Shown piece after piece: positions 1-7,792 of a DNA stretch of 64,000 nucleotides; the first letter of the stretch is position 1, and the number at the start of each line of letters is the position of its first letter. Under the pieces are notes generated by a model, which was given only the letters and a program-made list of their open reading frames with translations, was not told the DNA's origin and ran no database searches. The DNA lies in the NCBI GenBank assembly GCA_040266995.1, contig JAWRHV010000039.1, forward strand, positions 62,001-126,000, in the 5' to 3' direction. Made by a program: the position numbers and the translations under genes. The DNA is from UBA4312 sp040266995. GTDB lineage: Bacteria > Bacillota_I > Bacilli_A > Erysipelotrichales > Erysipelotrichaceae.

Positions 1-495
1 CTCCATGGCAGGTGCCTTTCCGTTATTGATGATCCCGTCGATCATGCCGTAATCATCCTCCATCGCCATTTCCGCATTCTTCAGATAATTCTCCGGCTTC
101 AGGAATTCCGGCAGCGTGACAAAACCGATGGAATCCACGTAATGACAGGATACCTGACCGTTAGTGCGGATTGCCACGATGTCGCTGACCGAAAGGCTGT
201 GGCCACGGAAGTCTGCGGGATGTGCGATATTGAATTTCTCATAGATCTCATCCAGCAATGTGTTCTGATCCTTATAGGGAAGAAGTGGTGCCACATAGAC
301 CACCTCATAGTGATCGATATCCGGTGTATCCCCGCTTTTCTGAAGTGCGGCATAGGATATAAAGTGCATAGGCCTGGTCTCTTCTTCATCCTTCAGCTGC
401 AGGATCGCATAGGTATCATTGATGGCCGTCAGAAAGGCTTCCATCTTCACTTCCTGATCCTGGCCGTTGATCTCATCCCATTTAAAAATCTTCAT
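1..495 (-). CDS. YodL-domain mobile-element protein (partial, 3' end off window)
   Basis: The frame opens at an ATG at 495 and runs off the left edge, so only the first 165 residues are visible. The protein begins MKIFKWDEINGQ. It then carries a segment around residues 25-125 (YAILQLKDEEETRP, then LDEIYEKFN, then SVSDIVAI, then FVTLPEFL) that I recognise as the YodL-like domain found in large proteins of Firmicute conjugative transposons, often followed by DUF4316. Its molecular function is not known. The start overlaps the stop of the upstream small gene by 14 bases, so the two are probably translated together. Together with RepA this marks the left end of the window as part of an integrated element. 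It is not a usual chromosomal gene; the domain call is from memory of the family. Confidence 0.72.
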   Translation of the reverse strand, partial: MKIFKWDEINGQDQEVKMEAFLTAINDTYAILQLKDEEETRPMHFISYAALQKSGDTPDIDHYEVVYVAPLLPYKDQNTLLDEIYEKFNIAHPADFRGHSLSVSDIVAIRTNGQVSCHYVDSIGFVTLPEFLKPENYLKNAEMAMEDDYGMIDGIINNGKAPAME

Positions 496-796
496 CGTCA
501 TTCTTCTCCTTTTCATCAAAAGGCAGGCCATGGATCCTGGCATCCTCAGCCTGCTGTTTTCGTCTTTTCGAGCTGTAGGGAGGCCGAATGCTTACACATT
601 TCTTCGGGATCCGGTAGGTCACCGAATGCTGCGGTCCCTTCTCCAGCAATATGAACTGATCCGGATATTTCTGCACAAGCTCCTTCAGCTTTTTCCCGAT
701 CCTGCGATCAAAGGTATAGACCGAGGCGGTATCCAGTTCGTTGTCCCAGTTGATGATCGTCTCCTGCTCAGAGAGCGTATAGCGGTTTCTCTTCAT
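482..796 (-). CDS. Small conserved mobile-element protein, function unknown
   Basis: A 104-residue basic, charged protein. I chose the ATG at 796 because the purine-rich GGCAGGAA lies just upstream and homologous element proteins begin near a stretch like YTLSEQETIINW. The middle reads TASVYTFDRRIGKKL and later IPKKCVSIRPPYSSKRR. These features match a small protein family that accompanies repA in Firmicute conjugative elements and is sometimes mislabelled as a chaperone. No catalytic motif is visible. The 5' end overlaps the 3' end of repA by 29 bases and its 3' end overlaps the YodL gene, so the three form one tightly packed operon. Function is unknown. Confidence 0.7.
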   Translation of the reverse strand: MKRNRYTLSEQETIINWDNELDTASVYTFDRRIGKKLKELVQKYPDQFILLEKGPQHSVTYRIPKKCVSIRPPYSSKRRKQQAEDARIHGLPFDEKEKNDDEDF

Positions 797-1667
797 TTCC
801 TGCCGCCTTTCTGCAGAAGCTCCATAGAGAAGTTTGTTTTCCATCTGCATCAGCTGTCATGGATACCACCGCATCAAATGTCCTTCCGCTCTTTCTGGAA
901 ACACACTTCTTGAGCTTCACCTTTTCTCCGGAGATCAGCTTCACCGCCAGATCCCTGGTCAGATTCTTGCCGATACTCTGCAGGAACCTGTTGTCTTTCC
1001 ATAAGGCAAATCGGCAGTCACGATTGGTGCAGGAATAGCTCTGCTTCAGGTCATCGATATACAGGTGATCTCTGAAATATCTCTCATAAGACCTGCGTTC
1101 ATCCATCTCATCCCTTCCCATCCCATCAACGGATACGGTGATCTTTGCGGAAGCCTTACCCGGATAGATAGGATTGGTCTTGTTATATTCAGGTTTATTA
1201 AAATCAGTATTATTTCCGTGTGATTTCCACATGTCCAAAGATGTGGTTTTCACATCCACAGAAGTGTGATTTTCACATGTCTTGAAATGTGATTCCAAAT
1301 CATTCTGTGGACAGCTTGTGGAAAACTTCAGAATGTAGATCAGAGATGGTTTCCCAAGTCCCTGACGCTTTCTCTTGATCAGGCCGGTTTTGTTTTCCAG
1401 CTCCGAAAGCAGCTTGCATGCCTTCTGGTTGTCCCAATGCAGATCGGCCATGATGTCCTCCGCCGTGTAGATGATGTAGACACGGTTCAGGGCGTCGAGC
1501 CATTGATTGCGGATCGACAGCTGCAGCCGGTCGAGCATCAGTCCATACAGCAGCTTGGCTTCCGTGCTGGTTTCCTGGAACTCATCCCCGGGGATCAGTC
1601 TTTTGGGGATACGGTAGAACGAATACTGCTCTGCATCATCCGGACCGTAAAAATAATCAAAACTCAT
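768..1667 (-). CDS. repA: RepA_N family replication initiator
   Basis: About 299 residues. The ATG at 1667 is preceded by GGAGG at a good distance; longer frames start without a ribosome site. The N-terminal 90 residues (FYRIPKRLI, then STEAKLLYGLMLDRLQLS, then YIIYTAEDIMADL, then LLSELENKTGLI) are the winged-helix RepA_N domain used by Firmicute plasmids and conjugative elements to bind iterons and start replication. The centre is a low-conservation linker and the C-terminal third is basic and may contact host replication proteins. In this family the origin usually lies inside the rep gene. Here four direct repeats sit in the part coding for the linker, which fits. It lies next to element genes and a sirtuin. 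Confidence 0.9.
   Translation of the reverse strand: MSFDYFYGPDDAEQYSFYRIPKRLIPGDEFQETSTEAKLLYGLMLDRLQLSIRNQWLDALNRVYIIYTAEDIMADLHWDNQKACKLLSELENKTGLIKRKRQGLGKPSLIYILKFSTSCPQNDLESHFKTCENHTSVDVKTTSLDMWKSHGNNTDFNKPEYNKTNPIYPGKASAKITVSVDGMGRDEMDERRSYERYFRDHLYIDDLKQSYSCTNRDCRFALWKDNRFLQSIGKNLTRDLAVKLISGEKVKLKKCVSRKSGRTFDAVVSMTADADGKQTSLWSFCRKAAGNEEKPLYAL
1218..1303. repeat. Iteron-like repeats inside repA (candidate origin)
   Basis: Four copies of a partly palindromic unit, roughly TGTGATTTTCACATGT, start at 1218, 1240, 1264 and 1286, a period of 22-24 bases or about two helical turns. The fourth copy keeps only its first half. Copies one and three are nearly identical; copy two has the ends changed. 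Just beyond, at about 1304-1325, are two TGTGGA-type words resembling degenerate DnaA boxes. RepA_N replicons typically carry the origin inside the initiator gene, so this is a likely binding array for the RepA above. That role is inference. Confidence 0.65.
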
Positions 1668-1779
1668 AACGCTCCTCCGTATGTATCGGCAATAAAAAAA
1701 GAAGCTTACCTGTATCCCCGAGGGGAAAAACAAATAAACGTCTTACTGCCTGTACTTGCTATTCAGTTGTTTTCAGTGC

Positions 1780-2703
1780 TTACAGCTTCATCAGGATCTC
1801 CCGGATGTCTCCGTTGATACAGATGGATCTGTTTATGATTTCATCCGGTGCGTAGGCCTCGCCGTAATTCAGGCAGGCATATGCCGCATCCGGCCACTGA
1901 TTTACGATCTTCCAAAACTGGAACTTAATAATACTTGGCGTGTTCATGCCGACTGCCGCTTCCAGGAACAGGACCTTCAGATTCTCATGTCTGCGAAGGA
2001 ATTCCGAATACCTTTCTGCAGCCTGATGCCAGCCTTCATCCTCCACGAACTTGTCGTCGGATCTCAGATTCATGGTCATCGGCTCCCCGTCATCCGGGCA
2101 GTATGGAATCAGCTCTGTGGGGATCCGCATGGAGATCTCTCTGCCTTCGGGAATGATCAGCTCATTGTTCTCCCCAATCTCAAATCCCTGAGCCAGGATC
2201 ATCTTCCTCATGATCTCTTCGTTCTCATAGGTCTTATGTGCGGATGCGCCATGCGGATTGGAGCTTTGCAGCAGCCCATAATCGCCCTGCGTATAGAAGA
2301 GCCGCTTCTTGTCGAAGCCGGAACGCTGGAAGCAGTGATCCACGTTGGTGGTGATCACGAAGTAGTCCTTATCCTTCACCAGATCATACAGCCGGTCATA
2401 AGTGTCATTCGGGATCGGCATATAGCGGTTGATCCAGATGTGTCTGCTCCAGTATGCCCACATTTCTTCCGGAGGACACTCCAGTACGTAGAAGCCGCCG
2501 GAATACATATCGCTGAAATGATACTTTGCCGCAAAGTCGGAGAAGTACTTGTCGAACCGCTCTCCGGTATAAATGAATCCGGCGGAGGTCGAAAGCCCTG
2601 CGCCTGCTCCGATGACGACAGCATCTGCCTCATCAATCGCCTTGCGCAGCTTTGCAATCCCGTCCGGGGTCTCTGTCTTTGGTAATCTTCTTCCAAACAT
2701 CAT
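1780..2703 (-). CDS. SirTM-class sirtuin (putative protein ADP-ribosyltransferase), copy 1
   Basis: About 307 residues from the ATG at 2703, which has GGAGG six bases upstream; a GTG further out would overlap that site. NAD-binding GAGAGLS lies at residues 32-38 and TTNVD at 118-122. Where classical sirtuins have the catalytic His, this protein has Gln139 in TQGDYG, and the usual four zinc cysteines are not present as pairs. These are traits of the SirTM class, which in Staphylococcus and Streptococcus ADP-ribosylates a lipoylated GcvH-like carrier instead of deacylating. No macrodomain or carrier gene is attached to this copy. It lies 113 bases from repA on the same strand and is clearly diverged from the second copy at DNA level. 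It may be cargo of the element. Biochemical target unknown. Confidence 0.85.
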   Translation of the reverse strand: MMFGRRLPKTETPDGIAKLRKAIDEADAVVIGAGAGLSTSAGFIYTGERFDKYFSDFAAKYHFSDMYSGGFYVLECPPEEMWAYWSRHIWINRYMPIPNDTYDRLYDLVKDKDYFVITTNVDHCFQRSGFDKKRLFYTQGDYGLLQSSNPHGASAHKTYENEEIMRKMILAQGFEIGENNELIIPEGREISMRIPTELIPYCPDDGEPMTMNLRSDDKFVEDEGWHQAAERYSEFLRRHENLKVLFLEAAVGMNTPSIIKFQFWKIVNQWPDAAYACLNYGEAYAPDEIINRSICINGDIREILMKL

Positions 2704-2826
2704 GCGCACCTCCGGAGCCTCTCAGAATCCGTGATCCTTGACAGCTCCTTCATAAAATATCCATTCCCAGGGTAAAATCTGTTATTTTTGGCCATTTTCA
2801 GCCGAATGGGATTCAATACATAAAAC

Positions 2827-2878
2827 ACCGGGGTATTGTTGCCTACACCAATTTCCATAAACAGAACATGTCGGCCCG
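2827..2878 (-). repeat. 52-bp isolated copy of an internal piece of the second sirtuin gene
   Basis: This stretch matches positions 3169-3220 in the same direction at 50 of 52 bases, then similarity stops abruptly at both edges. The matching piece of the intact gene codes for RHVLFMEIGVGNNTP. In this copy the frame is closed by stops just upstream. The rest of the 296-base gap between the two sirtuin genes shows no gene. It could be a recombination scar, a gene remnant, or an attachment-site core at the border of the element. Confidence 0.85.
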
Positions 2879-2999
2879 TTGGTCATGCATTACAGACCTT
2901 CATAGCTGTGAATATCGTGCTACTGCAAGAAGAGAAACTTCTAGCCAGCATCTATAAAAGTAAGAAAACTATCGGCGGTTTTCTTATCGCATATATGCT

Positions 3000-3995
3000 C
3001 TATTTTACCGTGTCCATTAATCTATCCAATATATCCGCTGTATCTCCATTCATACAGATGGATCGAGTTTCAATCTGTTTCGGGCAATACGCTTCGTGAT
3101 AATTTAAACACGCATACACTGCCTTCGGATTCTCATGGGTCATCTGCCAGAAAGGATATTTTATGATGACCGGAGTATTGTTGCCTACACCAATTTCCAT
3201 AAACAGAACATGTCGGTCCGAATGCTTCTTTAGAAATTCCAAATAAGCCGCCGAAGCCCGGTGCCACCCTTCATCTTCCACAAAAGAATCATCCGCACGA
3301 AGGTTCATCGTCACATCGGATCCGTTCAGCGGACATTTCGGTATTAGATAAGAAGGAATTTCCATGCGAATTTTTTTGTTCTTTGGAACGTGAAACTTTC
3401 CTTTTTTATCTTTGACAAAGCCCTGGGCTTCCATCGCCTGCATGACCCATTGTTCATTATCAAAGGTTACTTGTATGCTCGGATCCACACTTTGAAACAA
3501 GCCATAATCTCCCTGGGTATAAAACAGTCTTTTTTTATCAAAACCAGCTCGTTGAAACTGGTGGTCCACATTTGTTGTGATGACAAAATAATTCTTATCT
3601 TTTACGAGTTTCAATAGCTTTTGATAGACTGGTTTCGGGGGATCAAGATAACGATTAATATAAATATTCCGAGCCCAGAAAGCCCAGTTTACTTCCGGAT
3701 CCAGCTGCATAACATAAAAACCGCCTGTATACATATCCTGAAAGCCGTACGCCTTTTCAAAGTCAAAGAAGTATTCTTCAAATCGCTTTCCACTATAGGT
3801 CATTCCGGCTGCCGTAGATAAGCCGGCTCCGGCTCCAATTACAACTGCTTCCGCTGTTTCCAGCTCTTGCTGCAGATGAAGAATTTGCTGGTCCAAGTTT
3901 CCGGATCCTCTGGAAATTCCATTTTTAAAATTTCTTACACCGGCAAGGCCCTTTTCGATTGTCCGTTGATATCCATTTTTATAAGAGTTTTTCAT
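3000..3995 (-). CDS. SirTM-class sirtuin (putative protein ADP-ribosyltransferase), copy 2
   Basis: 331 residues from the ATG at 3995, chosen because GAGGA lies about 10 bases upstream and the longer frame runs back through the macrodomain gene. The NAD site GAGAGLS is at residues 54-60, TTNVD at 140-144, and Gln161 in YTQGD replaces the sirtuin catalytic His. No paired zinc cysteines are seen. A basic N-terminal tail of about 35 residues precedes the core. The gene overlaps the end of the macrodomain gene by 17 bases, so writer and eraser of ADP-ribose are translationally coupled. In known SirTM operons a GcvH-L carrier and an LplA2 ligase are also present; neither is adjacent here, although a lipoate ligase lies about 13 kb away. 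Confidence 0.9.
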   Translation of the reverse strand: MKNSYKNGYQRTIEKGLAGVRNFKNGISRGSGNLDQQILHLQQELETAEAVVIGAGAGLSTAAGMTYSGKRFEEYFFDFEKAYGFQDMYTGGFYVMQLDPEVNWAFWARNIYINRYLDPPKPVYQKLLKLVKDKNYFVITTNVDHQFQRAGFDKKRLFYTQGDYGLFQSVDPSIQVTFDNEQWVMQAMEAQGFVKDKKGKFHVPKNKKIRMEIPSYLIPKCPLNGSDVTMNLRADDSFVEDEGWHRASAAYLEFLKKHSDRHVLFMEIGVGNNTPVIIKYPFWQMTHENPKAVYACLNYHEAYCPKQIETRSICMNGDTADILDRLMDTVK

Positions 3996-4782
3996 AATAT
4001 TCTTTATCCTCGTCTTTAAAAACATTAAAGATGACCCTGTCGATGGCTTTTGGATGGATCGTCATCCATTCTGTCACGGTCTTTACTGCTATTTCAGCTG
4101 CTCTTTGATTTGGAAAACGGAACACACCGGTCGATATACAACAAAACGCAACAGACTTTAATTCATTCTTCGCGCACAGATCCAGCGTATTCCGATAACA
4201 ATCTTCCAGATCTTTTTCCAGATCCGGTGTCAGCTGGTTCTGCACGATCGGGCCTACGATATGAATGATCTTCTTAGCCGGCAGATTATAGCCATCTGTC
4301 AACATCGGTTGGGCTGTCGGCTGTTGGTAATTCCGACCATATCGCATCCGCATCGCATGCATCCTTTGATAACATTCTGTGCGCAACTGGATACCTGCAT
4401 AGGTGTGGATGCAGTTATCGATACATGTATGCATAGGAATAAAACACCCCAGCATTTCAGCATTGGCCGCATTGACAATGGCATCCACAGCCAACCGAGT
4501 GATATCCCCTTGCCATAAAGAGATTCCCTCGCGGATCTGTGGAATATCCGAAAGATGTACAATTCCTTTTTGTTCGGCACAGGTCTGCAGATATGCATCT
4601 TGTATTTTTAATAGACCCGCATCCATCTTCTTTGGCATGCGAACGTTCATCAAAGATCGTAAAAGCCGGCACTTTCCTTCGTAATCTGCCGGCGTCTGTA
4701 TCTCTTTATAATCGTCAGAGTCCAGTTTAAACTGTTCCACCAGAATATCCAGACGTTGTTCCTGTTTGCATTTTCTATCCAT
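3979..4782 (-). CDS. Zinc-type macrodomain protein-ADP-ribose hydrolase
   Basis: 267 residues. I chose the ATG at 4782, which follows GGCAGGTG by six bases; a GTG nine bases upstream overlaps that site. The N-terminal 80 residues are a helical extension. The macrodomain starts near residue 85 with WQGDITRL (90-97), NAANAEMLGCF (104-114), a metal-type motif with Cys113, His118, Cys120 and Cys124, and ISTGVFRFP near 216-224. The Cys/His cluster is characteristic of the macrodomain subclass linked to SirTM, which removes ADP-ribose from modified proteins using a zinc ion. It is first in a two-gene operon with the sirtuin and has a well-formed promoter directly upstream. Confidence 0.9.
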   Translation of the reverse strand: MDRKCKQEQRLDILVEQFKLDSDDYKEIQTPADYEGKCRLLRSLMNVRMPKKMDAGLLKIQDAYLQTCAEQKGIVHLSDIPQIREGISLWQGDITRLAVDAIVNAANAEMLGCFIPMHTCIDNCIHTYAGIQLRTECYQRMHAMRMRYGRNYQQPTAQPMLTDGYNLPAKKIIHIVGPIVQNQLTPDLEKDLEDCYRNTLDLCAKNELKSVAFCCISTGVFRFPNQRAAEIAVKTVTEWMTIHPKAIDRVIFNVFKDEDKEYYEKLL

Positions 4783-4798
4783 TTGGATCACCTGCCTT

Positions 4799-4827
4799 TT
4801 TATAGTGTTGTATGGATTTTTTGTCAG
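4799..4827 (-). promoter_or_regulatory. Sigma-A type promoter of the macrodomain-sirtuin operon
   Basis: On the minus strand CTGACA (4827-4822) and TATAAA (4804-4799) are separated by exactly 17 bases. The start of transcription would lie around 4792, leaving a very short leader that begins almost at the ribosome site. No clear operator was seen. Confidence 0.6.
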
Positions 4828-4850
4828 TATTTACACACAGGTTCCTATAC

Positions 4851-4872
4851 AAAAAGGCGATTTCTCGCCTTA
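4851..4872 (-). terminator. Rho-independent terminator of the small membrane protein gene
   Basis: On the minus strand AAGGCGA and TCGCCTT form a seven-base-pair stem with a four-base loop followed by TTTG. It overlaps the stop codon of the membrane protein gene. Confidence 0.7.
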
Positions 4873-5211
4873 TTGAAGGAGTGCATAGAAAAAAAATAAC
4901 ATGCTGAGGATCAATACGAGAACATAGAAAACAATCTCTATAATGCTAAGAATATAAAGTCCTTTGCCCTGTATGTATCCTTTACGAATGGAATCGGAAA
5001 TACTCAAGGTTGCGGCAATGGATACCAGAAGCATCATAACCGGTCCGATCAGCAAAAAGCCGATATAACCAATACCGATCAGAAAGAAATAAGTATCTAG
5101 ATCGGCAAAATGCGATTCCATTAATATAACATATAAAAAATAGAAGAAAGCTATAATCGGAAAAATGGCAGGAATCAACAATAAAAGGATGCTCGATGTG
5201 CTTTTTTTCAT
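4870..5211 (-). CDS. Small integral membrane protein, unknown function
   Basis: 113 residues, mostly hydrophobic, with about three to four predicted membrane segments: one near residues 8-30, two around 42-72 and one near 88-112. A short charged loop with SDSIRKGYIQGKG sits between the last two. The start ATG at 5211 follows AGGAGGAGCTGT. It lies 10 bases after the aldo/keto reductase gene on the same strand and is closed by its own hairpin, so it is probably the last gene of that transcript. I recognise no family and assign no function. Confidence 0.7.
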   Translation of the reverse strand: MKKSTSSILLLLIPAIFPIIAFFYFLYVILMESHFADLDTYFFLIGIGYIGFLLIGPVMMLLVSIAATLSISDSIRKGYIQGKGLYILSIIEIVFYVLVLILSMLFFFYALLQ

Positions 5212-5221
5212 ACAGCTCCTC

Positions 5222-6106
5222 CTATGGCAGTCGATGGCCTGAAGCCCGGTAAATCTCGTACCATTCTTTTCTTGTGAGCTGGATCTTATCCGCTGCTGCT
5301 GCTTCCACGATACGTTCTGGCCGTGTCGTTCCGATCACAACCTGCATCCGGCATGGTAAAGCCAAGATCCAAGCCAGTGCAATTGCTGCCGGTGTCACAT
5401 GTTTTTCGATAGCAAGACGTTCCAATACTGTATTCAGCTGCTCATCCTGAAAAATGGACCGTCCGTCTCTTCCTTGTAAACTGGACCATGTCTGGATGGT
5501 GATATTGTGTTTCTGACAGCAATGAAAAACATCCCCTTCTCTTTGTACGGCTTCTGCCTCTGACGTATTGACATAAAAAGCCGGATCGATCATCGCCGTA
5601 TATGAACAGCTCAACTGCATTTGATTGGCATAGATCTGTACTTCCTTATTGATTTCCTCAATTTGGTTTTCGTTCATATTGCTGACACCAAGATAAGAAA
5701 GCTTGCCTTGGTCTAACAGTTGATCATAGGCTTGATGAATTTCATATGGATCCATCAAAATATCCGGCCGGTGCAGCAACAAACCATCAATATGGTCCGC
5801 CTGCATCCGATCCAGACTATTGTTCACGGATTCAATAATATGCTCTTTTGACAAGTCATACCACGTAAAATCCTCCAGGCGGATCCCGCATTTTGTCTGC
5901 AGGAAGAACTGATCTCGTAAAGACGGATTTCTGCGAAATACTCGCCCTAGTTTTCTTTCACATTCCCCCGCCCCATAAATGTCGGCAGTATCGATGATAT
6001 GGATATCCTGTTCTACACATGTCTGCAGACATTCCTCCAGCTGGTCCTCATTCAACCGATCGATCCGCATGGTTCCAAATATGATTTTCGATGATGGTTT
6101 TGACAT
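5222..6106 (-). CDS. Aldo/keto reductase
   Basis: 294 residues, the usual size for a monomeric NADPH-dependent aldo/keto reductase barrel. The catalytic tetrad is visible: Asp39 and Tyr44 in DTADIYGAGE, Lys72 in LQTKCG, and His112 in LLLHRPD. The C-terminal part has VVIGTTRPERI, the segment that binds the cofactor phosphate and adenine. The sequence resembles the E. coli YdhF type. The natural substrate cannot be read from the sequence. The start ATG is preceded by AAAGGAGG. It precedes the small membrane protein with only 10 bases between them. Confidence 0.9.
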   Translation of the reverse strand: MSKPSSKIIFGTMRIDRLNEDQLEECLQTCVEQDIHIIDTADIYGAGECERKLGRVFRRNPSLRDQFFLQTKCGIRLEDFTWYDLSKEHIIESVNNSLDRMQADHIDGLLLHRPDILMDPYEIHQAYDQLLDQGKLSYLGVSNMNENQIEEINKEVQIYANQMQLSCSYTAMIDPAFYVNTSEAEAVQREGDVFHCCQKHNITIQTWSSLQGRDGRSIFQDEQLNTVLERLAIEKHVTPAAIALAWILALPCRMQVVIGTTRPERIVEAAAADKIQLTRKEWYEIYRASGHRLP

Positions 6107-6119
6107 AGGGTCCTCCTTT

Positions 6120-6147
6120 CAAAAAAGAGCCGGTACTCTCACCGGCT
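6120..6147 (-). terminator. Rho-independent terminator
   Basis: On the minus strand AGCCGGT, a six-base loop, and ACCGGCT are followed by CTTTTTTG. It ends the transcript of the zinc-ribbon coiled-coil gene just before the aldo/keto reductase. Confidence 0.8.
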
Positions 6148-6682
6148 ACTTCTCTTCGTTCGTTTTCTTCTTCGTGGAAGTGTTTTCACCCGAGGATTCG
6201 TTTTTCTTTGTTTGTGTTCCCTCATCGGATGATTGCTCATCCATCCCGTTTAATTGTTCTTCCAATTGTGCAATTTGTTCTTCCAGATCACTGATCTTTT
6301 CGGCTTGTTCCTTGGTTTCCTTCGTCAGTTCCAAAATTTCTTCATCTTTATCAAGCTGGGTTTCATTGTTCTTGTTTTTCTGGGTATCAATTTTATCCTG
6401 CAGCTCCTTTTTTTCCTTTTCCAGGGTCTTTATTTCCTGTTCATGTGTCTTCTGCAATCCATACATTTCATAGATAAAAAATCCCGCTGTCAGCACAAAC
6501 GTTAAGATAATGGCGGTAAAAAAACGTTTCAGTACTGTTTTCTTATCGCTCTTTACTACTGTTTCCACATGATGGATCTGCGTGGTCTTGTCATATTCTT
6601 CTTCTGGAAACAAATATTCCCCGCACTCCTCACAATATCTTCTCTTTTCGTTGTTTTCATGACCGCATTGAGGACATTTCAT
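6146..6682 (-). CDS. Zinc-ribbon, single-pass membrane protein with coiled coil
   Basis: 178 residues. It opens with a CPxCG...CxxCG zinc ribbon (residues 3-21), has one membrane helix at about 53-70, and then a long charged coiled coil at about 75-145 rich in E, K, Q and L heptads. The C-terminus is a disordered tail with many K, N, E, T and S. The expected topology is zinc ribbon inside and coiled coil outside. The domain pattern is common in Firmicutes but no enzymatic function is known. It follows the patatin gene by three bases, so the two are probably co-transcribed. Confidence 0.75.
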   Translation of the reverse strand: MKCPQCGHENNEKRRYCEECGEYLFPEEEYDKTTQIHHVETVVKSDKKTVLKRFFTAIILTFVLTAGFFIYEMYGLQKTHEQEIKTLEKEKKELQDKIDTQKNKNNETQLDKDEEILELTKETKEQAEKISDLEEQIAQLEEQLNGMDEQSSDEGTQTKKNESSGENTSTKKKTNEEK

Positions 6683-6685
6683 ATA

Positions 6686-7792
6686 TTACTCTCCCTTATT
6701 CAAATACTCTTTTAGTCGAGGCATCAACCGTTTGGCATCCTTATACCCCATATAGTATACATCTCCCAGACGCTTCGTATCCCGTTCCAGACGGCCAATA
6801 TCGATTTCTTCCGATGGACTGATCACAAATACCTTTTTCTTCCTTCGCAGCATCTCGATATCATTGCATTGCTTGTTATAACGGGAAGCCGATTCTACCA
6901 ATGCCCTTTCCAGTGCCGGATAATTTCGGTACATGGTTCGTGTTGCCGGATTATCCATGGTTTCCCGTTCCTGGCGGAACTCGTCTGCTCTAGTTCGAAC
7001 AATGATTATTTTATCATAACCTTCATCAATTGCCCACTGATATGGTATCGCATCGGAACATCCTCCATCCAGGTATGGCTGTTCACCGATATAAACCATC
7101 TGTGAAACAAACGGCATGGATGCCGAAGCCCGGCAAGCCTGCAGGATATCCTCGCATTTTCCTCTTTCAAAGAATTCCGGTTGTCCTGTCATACAGTTGG
7201 TTGCCACCGCCACAAACCTTCGGTTCGGCGCATAGAAACGGACCGAATCCAACGGGTATTCCTTGCCGGCATCGCCGAATAAAAAGTCAAATCCAATGAT
7301 GCCATGATTCTGCATATAAGCCAGGCCACCGACATAACGTGGATCGTTACGGTATTTCAAATTAATATGCGCTGCCCGGCCGATCTGGCCGGCTACATAG
7401 TTGATTCCGTTCAGTGCTCCGGCTGAAACCCCAATCGTACAACGGGCATTGATATCCGCTTCCATCAACGCATCACAGACGCCGGAAGTATACAATCCTC
7501 GAAAGGCGCCACCTTCCAAAACAAGACAGACATCTGTTAAATGATTGGAAGCGATGCCTTTAGGCAGATCATCCAGATTATGAAAGACCCAGTTTCGGAT
7601 CTCACCATCCATTTTTTTCTGTATCTGCATCACCTTTTGAGGAAGCTGATCGGCACTTTCAGATAAGTTGCGAATCTGTTGGGTGGCATTGTCCGACAGA
7701 TCCTTGACCTTCTGTGGCAGTTGTTCAGCCGACTCCGATAAGTTTTTCACCTGTTCTTTTAGTTTCTCTGTTGATAAATCTATTTTGTTCAT
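6686..7792 (-). CDS. Patatin-like phospholipase / acyl hydrolase
   Basis: 368 residues. The patatin fold starts near residue 87: oxyanion loop GGAFRGL (94-100), nucleophile Ser123 in GVSAG, and the second member of the Ser-Asp dyad, Asp242, in LDGG. The family hydrolyses lipid acyl esters; this bacterial subgroup (RssA/YjjU-like) is cytoplasmic and its substrates are uncertain. The first 60 residues are unusual: the unit NLSESAxQLPQKV occurs twice with a related third copy between, which looks like a short amphipathic repeat that may help membrane attachment. The gene overlaps the stop of the metallo-hydrolase upstream by four bases. Confidence 0.88.
   Translation of the reverse strand: MNKIDLSTEKLKEQVKNLSESAEQLPQKVKDLSDNATQQIRNLSESADQLPQKVMQIQKKMDGEIRNWVFHNLDDLPKGIASNHLTDVCLVLEGGAFRGLYTSGVCDALMEADINARCTIGVSAGALNGINYVAGQIGRAAHINLKYRNDPRYVGGLAYMQNHGIIGFDFLFGDAGKEYPLDSVRFYAPNRRFVAVATNCMTGQPEFFERGKCEDILQACRASASMPFVSQMVYIGEQPYLDGGCSDAIPYQWAIDEGYDKIIIVRTRADEFRQERETMDNPATRTMYRNYPALERALVESASRYNKQCNDIEMLRRKKKVFVISPSEEIDIGRLERDTKRLGDVYYMGYKDAKRLMPRLKEYLNKGE

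Noticed and set aside
142..913. Overlapping plus-strand open frames at the left end
   Set aside because: They are read-through of the minus-strand element genes, without ribosome sites or recognisable domains.
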